Shown: positions 36,102 through 44,585 of the stretch, piece by piece
Numbering within the stretch: the first letter of the stretch is position 1
How the letters are laid out: each line of letters begins with the position of its first letter
From: an uncultured Coriobacteriaceae bacterium
GTDB lineage: Bacteria; Actinomycetota; Coriobacteriia; Coriobacteriales; Atopobiaceae
Assembly (NCBI GenBank): GCA_902795065.1
Contig: CADBJR010000008.1
Span: 1-49,674, forward strand
DNA length: 49,674 nucleotides
Direction of reading: 5' to 3'
Position numbers and translations under genes: made by a program
Notes under the pieces: model-generated
Database searches by the model: none
What the model saw: only the letters and a program-made list of their open reading frames with translations
What the model was told of the DNA's origin: nothing

Positions 36102-36911
36102 ATGCGCGATTATCTGGAAAGGCTCCTCTCCACGTGGCCCGGGCGCATCGCTGCGATCTTCGCCATCGCGCTCGTGCTGTCGCTCCTCGCGTTCTGCGCG
36201 CGGGGCGGTGGCGAGGACGAGGAGGCCTCGACCGGACCCAATGAGGTGCCGGCACCCGCCTCGGCGTCAACACCCGATGCGGCGCTCCCCGACGGGATGG
36301 TCGCCCCATCCGAGCCTGCGCCTGACACCGCCTACTCCCCGGACAACCCGGATCTCTCCACCGAGATCATGGGTTGGCTCGTCGAGCACGGCTTCCCCTA
36401 CACCGCATCGGTCACCGCCGTCTCAGACGAGGTGGTCGATGTCGGGAACGGCGCGACCGCCCGCCTCGTCATCTGGTCGGTCGAGGACGGGGAGGCGTAC
36501 ATCGCAGGACAGCAGCAGGACGGCAGGTGGACCGTCTGGACGCCCGACGGCCCCGATGGAAGCGAGGCGCCGTCGATGAGGTCGTACGACGGCATGCTCT
36601 CCATCTACCAGGCGGACGCGCTCGCCGAGCTCATGCCGCGCGAGCTCGCGGAGAGCCTCGTCGACCCCTGGCTCTCATTCGCTGGATCGCGCAGGGTCTC
36701 GGGCACCTCGGCACGCATCCCCACCTCGTCGGTCTCGGCGGATGGTGATGCCGCCTCGTTCCTGCTCGTCGTCGACGACTTCGACGGGAGCATCCCCGAG
36801 ACGCGCTTCTTCCTCGCAGCATGCAGCCGCTCCAAGAAGGGCTGGAAATGCTCCTTCGAGGAAATCGGCGCGGACGAGGCGCGTGAGTCCATCGGGAAGG
36901 AGGGCATCTGA
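36102..36911 (+). CDS. Single-pass membrane-anchored extracellular protein of the transfer operon
   Basis: A 269-residue protein with one membrane helix at about 13-33 (IAAIFAIALVLSLLAFCA), a low-complexity Pro/Ala/Ser linker to about 80, and an outer domain of about 180 residues. Topology and position between the CHAP enzyme and the VirB6-like protein recall TcpC/VirB8-type scaffold proteins, but no sequence motif proves this. The stop overlaps the next start (TGATG). Confidence 0.65.
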   Translation: MRDYLERLLSTWPGRIAAIFAIALVLSLLAFCARGGGEDEEASTGPNEVPAPASASTPDAALPDGMVAPSEPAPDTAYSPDNPDLSTEIMGWLVEHGFPYTASVTAVSDEVVDVGNGATARLVIWSVEDGEAYIAGQQQDGRWTVWTPDGPDGSEAPSMRSYDGMLSIYQADALAELMPRELAESLVDPWLSFAGSRRVSGTSARIPTSSVSADGDAASFLLVVDDFDGSIPETRFFLAACSRSKKGWKCSFEEIGADEARESIGKEGI

Positions 36912-37870
36912 TGGCGAAGGGAAGGAAGCTGGGGCATGCGGCAGTCGCGGCCGGAGCCACGCTCGCCATCGCCCCGACGGCCGCATATGCCGCGACGCTC
37001 CAGGAGCAGGCGGAGGCGTTCCTCGCCAAGTTCCTCATCGACGCTGCGAACGCCCAGTTCGCGGGCATCGCGGAGCACACCTCGCAGATCGCCCATGCAT
37101 CAGGCCTCATGGACCCCCTGAGGGACGCGCTGGGCGACGGGGGCGCCTTCTACACCCAGGTGACGGCCGCATCCTACGTGGTCGTCCGCCCGATCGCCCT
37201 CTCCATCCTCTGCCTCGTCGTGCTCGTGCAGCTCCTCGAGATATCGCGCAAGTACGACGCCAACGCCCAGCTCCCCGTCGTCAAGGAGGTGCTCACCCTT
37301 GCAGTGTACTTCGCCATCTGCGTCTGGCTCATCAACATCAGCACCCGCCTCTGCGAGGCGATCTTCGACATCTCCGCGGGGATCATCAACGCATTCAGCT
37401 CCCAGCTGAACGCGGGGGGCATCGAGGAGATGGTGACCCCCGAGCTCACCTATAGCAGCGTGAGCGTCGGAGAGGTCATCGGCATCGCGCTCGCCGCCCT
37501 CATCACGGGCCTGCTCTCCACGGTCGCGGGGGCAGTCACCCAGCTCGTGGTCATGGCGCGCGTGCTCCAGGTCTACGCTATGGTCTTCCTCTCACCCATC
37601 CCCCTCTCGCTCATGGGCATGGAGCAGACGAGGCAGTTCGCCGTCGGGTTCCTCAGGAGCTTCGCCTCTCTCGCGCTCGCGGGCGTCATGATGTTCTTCA
37701 TCATCGCCGCCTATCCGACGATCCTGAACATCCTCATCGTCGCCTCCAACCATCTCGCGGAGGAGGGCGGGCTCTACATGAACTGGATCACCTCCTCCCT
37801 GATCATGAATGTCCTCTACATCTGGGCCCTCACCAGGTCGGGTGCCTGGGCGCAGTCCCTGTTCGGATAG
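36911..37870 (+). CDS. VirB6/TrbL-like polytopic membrane protein
   Basis: A 319-residue protein starting with a signal-like segment (residues 8-27, AAYAA), then a polar helix region and at least five membrane helices between about 85 and 305. The size, number of helices and place in the operon fit VirB6/TrbL, which lines the inner-membrane channel of type IV secretion systems. VFLSPIPLSLMG near 226 is a pattern seen in such proteins of Gram-positive elements. Coupled to the previous gene by an overlapping stop and start. Confidence 0.75.
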   Translation: MAKGRKLGHAAVAAGATLAIAPTAAYAATLQEQAEAFLAKFLIDAANAQFAGIAEHTSQIAHASGLMDPLRDALGDGGAFYTQVTAASYVVVRPIALSILCLVVLVQLLEISRKYDANAQLPVVKEVLTLAVYFAICVWLINISTRLCEAIFDISAGIINAFSSQLNAGGIEEMVTPELTYSSVSVGEVIGIALAALITGLLSTVAGAVTQLVVMARVLQVYAMVFLSPIPLSLMGMEQTRQFAVGFLRSFASLALAGVMMFFIIAAYPTILNILIVASNHLAEEGGLYMNWITSSLIMNVLYIWALTRSGAWAQSLFG

Positions 37871-37883
37871 GAGGGCTGCGACG

Positions 37884-38495
37884 ATGGATGCGAGATACGT
37901 CGGGAGGTGCCCCCGCTGCGGGGGGCGCGTGCTGGATGCGGGCAGGCTCTACGCCTGCGAGAACGCCATGGCCAGGGAGAAGAAGGGGCAGGCCGCCTGC
38001 AACTGGAGGCTCTGGAAGGTCTTCCGGCGGTGCGCCATCACCGAAGGGGCGCTGGGTCGCCTCCTCGCGGGCGATGAGGTCGTCATCGAGTGCGCCACGG
38101 AATCAGGCGACGCCTACAGGCTGACCGTGTTCCTCGACCCCGACCGCAATTTCGCGCTCTACCCCGTCAGAAGGGTCGTCGGCGAGTGCCCCGCATGCGG
38201 CGGAAGGCTCCTCGAGAGCGACCGCGCGGTCCGTTGCGAGAACAACCGGACCCATCAGGTCGGCGGGAGATGGGTGAACGACGGGACTTGCTCCTTCCGC
38301 GTCCAGAAGGACATCAACGGAGTCCGCCTGTCGACAGCCGAGATCGCAAGGCTCGCGTCGGGCGAGGAGGTCTTCCTCCGCGGGCTCGCGGGGAAGGGCG
38401 GGAGGAAGCTGGACGCTTGGATGAGGCTCGACAGGAGGGACGGTTTCAAGCCTGCCTTCCGCCTCGACGGAAAGGGGGATCACAGTGGAGACTGA
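37884..38495 (+). CDS. Protein with two tandem topoisomerase-type zinc ribbons
   Basis: A 203-residue protein made of two similar halves. Each begins with CPxCGGRxL (residues 9 and about 110), then CEN, then a further Cys before a W/F-R segment, and ends with a LL/LA-x-GxEV stretch. This is the layout of the C-terminal DNA-binding zinc domains of type IA topoisomerases, but no topoisomerase catalytic part is present. It may bind DNA during transfer. ATG at 37884 follows GGAGGG. The frame overlaps the start of the next gene by 11 bases. Confidence 0.7.
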   Translation: MDARYVGRCPRCGGRVLDAGRLYACENAMAREKKGQAACNWRLWKVFRRCAITEGALGRLLAGDEVVIECATESGDAYRLTVFLDPDRNFALYPVRRVVGECPACGGRLLESDRAVRCENNRTHQVGGRWVNDGTCSFRVQKDINGVRLSTAEIARLASGEEVFLRGLAGKGGRKLDAWMRLDRRDGFKPAFRLDGKGDHSGD

Positions 38496-39336
38496 GAGGG
38501 ACGGAGGGATGGAAGCCCGCGGGAACCGGACCAGACGGGTGATAGCGGCCTTCGGGATCGCGGTCGCCATCGCGGCGATCCTAGCCACCCGATCGTGTGT
38601 CCCCGCATCCACCACGGAGGCGACGCCCCATGCTGCCCCGCAGCAGACCGAGGCAGTCGAGACGGACAGACGCGGCGCGGAACGGGAGCATACGCCCCAG
38701 AGGGAGGGTCCCGCCTCCGACGGAACGGACATGCGCACCGGAAGCACGCCAGGCACCCAGCAGGACACGATCTCCAGAACGCGCCGACGCGAAACCGCCG
38801 CCGGTCAGGATGCGACAGCGCCTTCCGATGGAGGCAGCATGGCGGAGCCTCCCGCTCCATCTGCATCGGACAGCGGCTCCGGGAGCCAGAGCGGCAGCTC
38901 GGTCGATGCGCCGGCGCCGATGCCCGAGAAGAGGGCCTGCCAGGCATGCGGCGGGACGGGCTCGGTCAAAACAGGGTCGAGGACCGTCACCGACAGCGCC
39001 GCCTGGGACGAATGGGTCGTCGACAGCCCCGCATGGGACGAGTGGGTCGTCGACAGCCCGGCATGGGACGAGACGGTCTACCTCGGCATCCAGCTCTCAG
39101 ACGGCACCTTCTTCGCCGCCGGGGACGAGGCATCTGCGGACGCCTACGAGGAATCGGTCGTCCTCGCGGGGGGATCAATCTCGAGCAGCAACGTCTACGG
39201 CTCGGTCCACCACGACGAGGTCGGGCACACCGTGCACCACGACGAGACCGGCCATGCGGTCCACCACGACGCCATCACCCATACCGAGGACGCCTACGGG
39301 ACCTGCCCCGCCTGTGGCGGGAGCGGGACCGTGTAG
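38485..39336 (+). CDS. Membrane-anchored repeat protein with split DnaJ-like cysteine motifs
   Basis: A 283-residue protein. One membrane helix (about 19-37) precedes a long low-complexity region rich in Thr, Ser, Pro and Ala. From about 152 comes CQACGGTGSV, and the last residues are CPACGGSGTV. Both are CxxCxGxG motifs as in DnaJ zinc centres, here about 120 residues apart. Between them are three copies of an AWDEWVVDSP-like repeat and then a histidine-rich repeat (VHHDEVGH and variants). The two cysteine pairs could close one metal site and the histidines could bind further metal. The GTG at 38485 has GGGGG eight bases upstream. Function unknown; similar DE/His repeat proteins occur in Gram-positive conjugative elements. 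Confidence 0.65.
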   Translation: METERDGGMEARGNRTRRVIAAFGIAVAIAAILATRSCVPASTTEATPHAAPQQTEAVETDRRGAEREHTPQREGPASDGTDMRTGSTPGTQQDTISRTRRRETAAGQDATAPSDGGSMAEPPAPSASDSGSGSQSGSSVDAPAPMPEKRACQACGGTGSVKTGSRTVTDSAAWDEWVVDSPAWDEWVVDSPAWDETVYLGIQLSDGTFFAAGDEASADAYEESVVLAGGSISSSNVYGSVHHDEVGHTVHHDETGHAVHHDAITHTEDAYGTCPACGGSGTV

Positions 39337-39396
39337 GCAAACCCGAGAGGAGGACGCACTTGGCCACCTGAGCATCCAGCACCCATCCGAGTGAAC

Positions 39397-39452
39397 ACGG
39401 AGCCGTGCTTCCACGCCCCAGCAAGGGCCGCGGCTCCGTTCCGTACGAGAGA
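39397..39452 (+). other. Copy C of the three-copy conserved hairpin element
   Basis: ACGGAGCCG (39397-39405) pairs exactly with CGGCTCCGT (39431-39439). Inside are CTTCCAC (39408-39414) and a hairpin GCCC-CAGCAA-GGGC (39415-39428). The tail TCCGTACGAGAGA (39440-39452) follows directly. It lies in the 243-base gap before the surface protein gene. Confidence 0.55.
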
Positions 39453-39474
39453 GCACGCAGAACTGAGGCACCCC

Positions 39475-39579
39475 ATGAAACGCAAGCAGCATGACTGCAG
39501 CAACCAACCAACGCCTCCCTTCTCCATGCTCCGAATGCGGCACGGCAAGAGCATTCAGCCAGAAGAAAGGAGTCGATGA
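39475..39579 (+). CDS. Possible 34-residue small protein before the adhesin gene
   Basis: An ATG at 39475 opens a short basic frame whose stop (39577-39579) directly touches the ATG of the adhesin gene. There is no motif and no strong ribosome-binding site. It could be a leader frame coupled to the large gene or chance. Confidence 0.25.
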   Translation: MKRKQHDCSNQPTPPFSMLRMRHGKSIQPEERSR

Positions 39580-42500
39580 ATGCAGAAGCACAAGAAGAGA
39601 CAGAGAACGGTCCGCCTCATCAGTTGGGGCATGGGCACGGGAAGGAGGATCGAGACGGCGATCGTCACGCTCGTCCTCGTCCTCAACCAATGCCTCTGGC
39701 CCCTCGGACCCTCGAAGATGGCCCTCGCTGAGGAGGCCGATGGCGGAGATTCCGCCATTATCATCGAGGCGGCGCCCGATGAGGCCCCCGAAGCCGTCGT
39801 CGAGGAGGAGCCTTCGGTCCCCGACGCCCCCGACGTTGCTGCGGAGCCAATCACCGAGCAGGAAGGATCCGAGCTGCCCGATGACGAGCCCGGCCTTCCC
39901 GACGCGAACGCCCCTCCGACTGGGCAGACCGAGGAGCCATCGCTCCCGAAAGCACCATCCACCATCGATGTCACCTACAAGGTCGTCAGAGGAGCGGACG
40001 AGGAAGCCTTCACCGATCCCGCGGCGGTCGAGGCGGGAGCGACCTCCAACCGCGTCCGGCTCGATACCGACCTCGGATTCGAAGACGGGACAGAGGTCGA
40101 GCTCCGCATCTCGATCCTCCTCGACGGGAACGACATCACGGACAGGGCGGAGGTCGCCCCCGACGGGAGCTGGATCGAAATGCCAGCGGAGATCGACCTC
40201 TCCAAGGTCGAGATCGAGGTGACGGCCACCGCAGCCATGCCCGAGGAGGTCTCCCCCGAAGCAGCCGAGCCCATCGAGGCTGAGGAAGCGCCTTCTGCAG
40301 CCGAGGAGGACCAGATGATCTCCGAGCAGCCAGCGGAGGATACCGGGGATGGCATGGACCAGCCCGCACCGAACGAGCCGGATCAGGAAGCGTCCGAGCA
40401 GCCGGACGATCTCCTTCCGGACGATGGCGATGGGGAGGATTCCGGGGAGGCAGATGCCGAGGAGCTCGACGGCGAGGCCATCGCCGCCCAGATGGCGGAG
40501 TTCGAGGCCTTCTTCGAGGAGGCCGGCCTCGGCGAGGACGAGCAGCAGGCCTTCATGATGCAGGTCGGCATCCCGCTCCTCGCGGCAGCAGGGTCCACGG
40601 GAACCATCACGAGCATGAGGTCCACGGGCCTCGGCGACGGCATCACCGCAGGCTACACCTGGACGCTCGACGGCAGGCAGGCGTACTGCATGTCCGGGTA
40701 CTTCGCAGACCCCGTCGTAGGACAGACGCTCACCCGCTACAGCGGGAACCTCGGCATCAAGGAGCTCGACTATGTCCTCTACCACGGCTACGACGGTGTG
40801 ACCGTCACGAGCGTGGGAGGGCTCAACGCGATGAGGTCAATCGCAGCCACCCAGGCGGCGGTCTGGTACGTCGTCGGGGACAAGCGTCCCGACATCCTCA
40901 ACACCCACGGATACAGCCATAACGAGAACTACTACAACCGTCTCTACGGCCTCGACGTCATCGACGGAAGGCAGGACATCTTCCGCGCGGCCAAGGCGCT
41001 CGTCGACGCCGCGACCGCATACGCGAACTCTGGCGGAGGCGGCCCCGAGGCGGGCTTCGCGCAGGTCTACCTCAACGACGGCTCCGTCCACGACAGCGCA
41101 GGCTACCTCATCCAGCACATGGCGGCGGTCGGCGAGAAGACGGGCACCCTCCGGCTCGTCAAGGTATCCGCGAGCCCGTCTCTGACGACCAACCTCGCAT
41201 GCTACGACCTCGCAGGCGCGGAGTACGGCGTCTACACGGACTCCAGCTGCTCCGCGAGCTCGCTCGCAGCCACAATCAGGACCGATACGAACGGAGAGGG
41301 ATCCGCGACGCTTCCCGCAGGCACCTACTACGTCAAGGAGACCAAGGCGAGCTCGGGCTTCCTGCTCGACACCGAGGTCCACACCGTCACGGTGCCTACG
41401 GGCGGGACGGGCACCGTGACGTCGACCGAACAGCCAGGCAACGACCCCATGAACGCGCGCGTCGTGAAGCGCGACAAGGACACCGGCGAGGCGAGCCCCC
41501 AGGGAGGAGGCACCCTCGCGGGGGCGGAGTTCACGCTCCGCTACTACGACAACACCGACGGCGATACCGCCGGTGCACCCACCCGTTCATGGGTGTTCGC
41601 GACAAATGCAAACGGCGTGGTCCTGTTCAGGTCCGCGACGCCGATCTCCGGCGATGAGTTCTTCATCGGGGCGGGCGGGACGCGCATCTTCCCCGTGGGA
41701 ACCTACACCATCCAGGAGACCAAGGCGCCCGAGGGATACATACTGCCCTCGGGAGGGTCAGAAGTCCACACGCAGGTCGTCAGAGTCGCAGGCGACGGCC
41801 AGACCGTCACCGAGATGAACGACATCATCGTCGACGAGCAGGTAAAGCGCGGAGACGTCCGCTGGGTGAAGACCGACGACTCCGGCAGGCCGATGGCCAA
41901 CGTCGAGTTCGAAATCACCTCGCAGACCACCGGCGAGAAGGTCACCGTCAGGACCGATGCGGACGGCGTCTTCGACTCGAGCCGCGCATCCGACAAGCGG
42001 CAGGCTTGGATGCCCCATTCGAGCACGCCCGACTCCTCGCTCGGAGCCTTCCCCTACGACACCTACTCGGTGAGGGAGCTGCGGAGCGATGCGAACCGAT
42101 CAGCGAGCACCCTCCTGAGCTTCACCTTCACCATCGACGACTCAACGGCTGGCAAGACAACCGACCTCGGGACCGTCGAAAACAGGATCGTCACCATCGG
42201 CACCACCCTCACCGAGGACGGAGGCACGCACTACGTTCCCGCCATCGGAACCGTGACCCTCACCGACACCATCTCCTACACCAACCTCGAGGTGGGCGCG
42301 ACCTACTGGTTCGAAGGCGAGCTCTACGACAAGGAGAGCGGCGAGAGCCTCAGCATCACCGCGAAGGGAACCGAATTCATCCCAACCAAGACGAATGGAA
42401 CCGCATCGATGACCTACGAGGTCGATGCGGAGGAGCTTGCTGGGAAGACCGTCGTCTGCTTCGAGACCCTGCACTGCAAGGACGACGACGGCTTCACCGT

Positions 42501-44373
42501 CTCCCACGAGGACATCGACGACGTGGCCCAGACCGTGTACTTCCCCGAGATCGGAACCACCCTCACTGGCGATGAGGGAGAGCACGAGATCGTGCTCTCC
42601 GAGAACATCGTCCTCACCGACACCGTGGAGTACACCAACCTCGAACCCGGAAAGACCTACACCATCACGGGCGAGCTCATGGACAAGGCAACCGGAAAAG
42701 CCAACGGCATCACGGCGTCCACGACCTTCACGCCTGCCGAGAAGGACGGCGAGGTCGAGGTGACCTTCACCTTCAAGGGCGTCGAGGTCGCGGGCAAGAC
42801 CGTGGTGGCCTTCGAGACCGTGGAGCGCGACGGCAAGACCTGGGCGGTCCATGCCGACATCGACGACGAGAACCAGACGGTCAACTTCCCCGAGATCTCG
42901 ACCACCATGGTCGACGCGCAGGGCGAGCACGAGTCCGTCGTGACCGACGAGACCGTGACGCTCACCGACACGGTCGAGTACAAGGCGCTCCGCCCCGGCG
43001 AGGCCTACACGATGCAGGCTGAGCTCATCGACAAGGACACCGAGGACGTCATCGCCACCGCAGAGACCGACTTCGTCCCCGAGGCGGCCGACGGCACCGT
43101 CGACGTGGTCTTCGAGGTTCCGTTTGCGGACGTCGAGGGCAAGGTCACGGTCTGCTTCGAGACGCTCACCAGCGAAGGCCGTCCAGTTGCGATCCATGCC
43201 GATATCGCCGACGAGGGCCAGACGGTGAACTTCCCCTCCGGCGGCACCACCCTCACGGATGCAGACGGCAACCACGAGGTGCTCGCCACCGAGAGCCTGA
43301 CCCTCACCGATACGATCGAGTACAAGGGCCTCATCGTCGGCAAGACCTACTCGGTCCGAGGCGAGCTCATGGACAAGGAGACCGGCGAGGCGACCGGCAT
43401 CGTCTCGGGTGCGATCTTCACTCCCGAGGCGTCCTCCGGCACGGTGACGGTCGAGTTCACCTTCGACGGCATCGAGATGGCAGGCCATACCCTCGTCGCC
43501 TTCGAGACCGTCTCCCGTGACGGCCGCGATGTCATCGTCCATGCCGACATCGAGGATGAGGACCAGACGGTCACGATCCCCAAGATCGGTACCACGCTCA
43601 CCGACGAGGAGGGCACCAAGGAGGTCGTCTCCGAGGGCCCGATCACCCTCAAGGACACCGTCGCCTACGAGAACCTCACTCCCGGCAGGACCTATGTGGT
43701 CTCAGGCGAGCTCTACGACAAGGCCACGAACGAGAGCCTGGGCATCACCGCCACCGCCGAGCTCGTACCCGAGGAGGCCGACGGCACCGTCGACGTCATG
43801 TTCGAGATCGCCGACGCCTCCGCCCTCAAGGGTAGGACCGTGGTCGCGTTCGAGACCGTCGAGGCCGATGGCCGCACCGTGGCGGTCCACGCCGACATCG
43901 ACGACGTCGAGCAGACGGTCGAGTTCCCCGAGATCCGCACGAAGGCCGCAGGCGACAACGGCACGAATCGCGTGCTGGCAGGCAATCCCGCCACCATCGT
44001 GGATACCGTGAGCTACACCAACCTCGTGCCGCACAAGACCTACACGATGAGGGGCGTGCTGCACGTGCAAAACGCCGACGGCACCGACGGCGGCGAGCTC
44101 AAGATCGACGGCAAGGCCGTGACGGCGGAGACCACCTTCACCCCGACCGCCGGGAACGGCACGGTCGAGATGGCCTTCACGTTCGATGCCTCCGCGCTTG
44201 CCGGTAAGAGCGTCGTCGTGTTCGAGCAGTGCTACGACGGCGAGAGGCTCGTGGCGGCCCATGCCGACATCGCAGACGCCAACCAGACGGTCGAGGTCTA
44301 CGCGGCAGCCGGCATGGCGATGGCGGCGATAGGCGCCTACCTCGCCCGAGTCCGCAAGGAGCAGTCGCTCTAG
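39580..44373 (+). CDS. Large surface adhesin: thioester domain, Cna-B/SpaA domains and six VaFE repeats
   Basis: A 1597-residue secreted protein. A signal peptide ends near residue 50 (ALA-EE). Residues 55-330 are acidic linker with a possible small beta domain near 130-220. A thioester domain follows: Cys 370 in YCMSG and Gln 425 in TQAAVW should form the internal thioester that bonds covalently to host or other surfaces. Three SpaA/Cna-B-like domains cover about 525-865. Six VaFE repeats of about 115 residues, each with TLTDT, LxGKTVVxFE and QTVxF-like ends, run from 870 to 1580. The end is a short hydrophobic stretch and RVRKEQSL. No LPxTG sorting motif is present, although the gene otherwise looks sortase-anchored. 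GAAAGGAG lies upstream. Confidence 0.88.
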   Translation: MQKHKKRQRTVRLISWGMGTGRRIETAIVTLVLVLNQCLWPLGPSKMALAEEADGGDSAIIIEAAPDEAPEAVVEEEPSVPDAPDVAAEPITEQEGSELPDDEPGLPDANAPPTGQTEEPSLPKAPSTIDVTYKVVRGADEEAFTDPAAVEAGATSNRVRLDTDLGFEDGTEVELRISILLDGNDITDRAEVAPDGSWIEMPAEIDLSKVEIEVTATAAMPEEVSPEAAEPIEAEEAPSAAEEDQMISEQPAEDTGDGMDQPAPNEPDQEASEQPDDLLPDDGDGEDSGEADAEELDGEAIAAQMAEFEAFFEEAGLGEDEQQAFMMQVGIPLLAAAGSTGTITSMRSTGLGDGITAGYTWTLDGRQAYCMSGYFADPVVGQTLTRYSGNLGIKELDYVLYHGYDGVTVTSVGGLNAMRSIAATQAAVWYVVGDKRPDILNTHGYSHNENYYNRLYGLDVIDGRQDIFRAAKALVDAATAYANSGGGGPEAGFAQVYLNDGSVHDSAGYLIQHMAAVGEKTGTLRLVKVSASPSLTTNLACYDLAGAEYGVYTDSSCSASSLAATIRTDTNGEGSATLPAGTYYVKETKASSGFLLDTEVHTVTVPTGGTGTVTSTEQPGNDPMNARVVKRDKDTGEASPQGGGTLAGAEFTLRYYDNTDGDTAGAPTRSWVFATNANGVVLFRSATPISGDEFFIGAGGTRIFPVGTYTIQETKAPEGYILPSGGSEVHTQVVRVAGDGQTVTEMNDIIVDEQVKRGDVRWVKTDDSGRPMANVEFEITSQTTGEKVTVRTDADGVFDSSRASDKRQAWMPHSSTPDSSLGAFPYDTYSVRELRSDANRSASTLLSFTFTIDDSTAGKTTDLGTVENRIVTIGTTLTEDGGTHYVPAIGTVTLTDTISYTNLEVGATYWFEGELYDKESGESLSITAKGTEFIPTKTNGTASMTYEVDAEELAGKTVVCFETLHCKDDDGFTVSHEDIDDVAQTVYFPEIGTTLTGDEGEHEIVLSENIVLTDTVEYTNLEPGKTYTITGELMDKATGKANGITASTTFTPAEKDGEVEVTFTFKGVEVAGKTVVAFETVERDGKTWAVHADIDDENQTVNFPEISTTMVDAQGEHESVVTDETVTLTDTVEYKALRPGEAYTMQAELIDKDTEDVIATAETDFVPEAADGTVDVVFEVPFADVEGKVTVCFETLTSEGRPVAIHADIADEGQTVNFPSGGTTLTDADGNHEVLATESLTLTDTIEYKGLIVGKTYSVRGELMDKETGEATGIVSGAIFTPEASSGTVTVEFTFDGIEMAGHTLVAFETVSRDGRDVIVHADIEDEDQTVTIPKIGTTLTDEEGTKEVVSEGPITLKDTVAYENLTPGRTYVVSGELYDKATNESLGITATAELVPEEADGTVDVMFEIADASALKGRTVVAFETVEADGRTVAVHADIDDVEQTVEFPEIRTKAAGDNGTNRVLAGNPATIVDTVSYTNLVPHKTYTMRGVLHVQNADGTDGGELKIDGKAVTAETTFTPTAGNGTVEMAFTFDASALAGKSVVVFEQCYDGERLVAAHADIADANQTVEVYAAAGMAMAAIGAYLARVRKEQSL

Positions 44374-44419
44374 CACCGGAAAAAAGCCCATGCCCTCCAA
44401 GCAACGGGAGGGCATGGGC
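44139..44419 (+). repeat. Direct repeat copy 1: 3' end of the adhesin gene and its hairpin
   Basis: This 281-bp segment, the last codons of the adhesin gene plus the hairpin after it, recurs almost unchanged at 46450-46714. The main difference is 14 bases present here and absent in copy 2. The two copies enclose the hydrolase and TetR genes. Confidence 0.9.
44380..44419 (-). terminator. 13-bp hairpin after the adhesin gene, terminator on the minus strand or both
   Basis: GCCCATGCCCTCC (44386-44398) pairs fully with its inverse (44407-44419). On the plus strand an A-run (44380-44385) precedes it and no T-run follows, so read on the minus strand it is a typical hairpin with T-run. It probably also stops or stabilises the plus-strand message. 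Confidence 0.6.
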
Positions 44420-44451
44420 GCATCGCCATCTGCGTCAAAATAATCGTTAGT

Positions 44452-44561
44452 TACCGTACACCGTACTATTTCTACCGTTCACGGTACCTGCGTGAAGCCC
44501 GAGATTATAACAGTACGTTGTACGGTAATATCTCGGACAACGAACAGTACAACGTACTGTT
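44452..44561 (+). promoter_or_regulatory. Three GTAC-N3-GTAC operators before the hydrolase gene
   Basis: Sites at 44452-44470, 44509-44527 and 44543-44561 share GTAC, three bases, GTAC. The last is a perfect palindrome with 8-base arms (AACAGTAC and GTACTGTT). A possible -10 box TAATAT (44526-44531) lies between the second and third. The TetR-type gene downstream of the hydrolase is the likely binder. Confidence 0.6.
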
Positions 44562-44585
44562 AAACATCCAAGAGAGGAGCACAAC

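Noticed and set aside
38595-39394. Two further long frames overlapping the membrane-anchored repeat protein
   Set aside because: They are Arg/Pro/Ala-biased frame shadows without start signals; the chosen frame has a membrane helix, ordered repeats and cysteine motifs.
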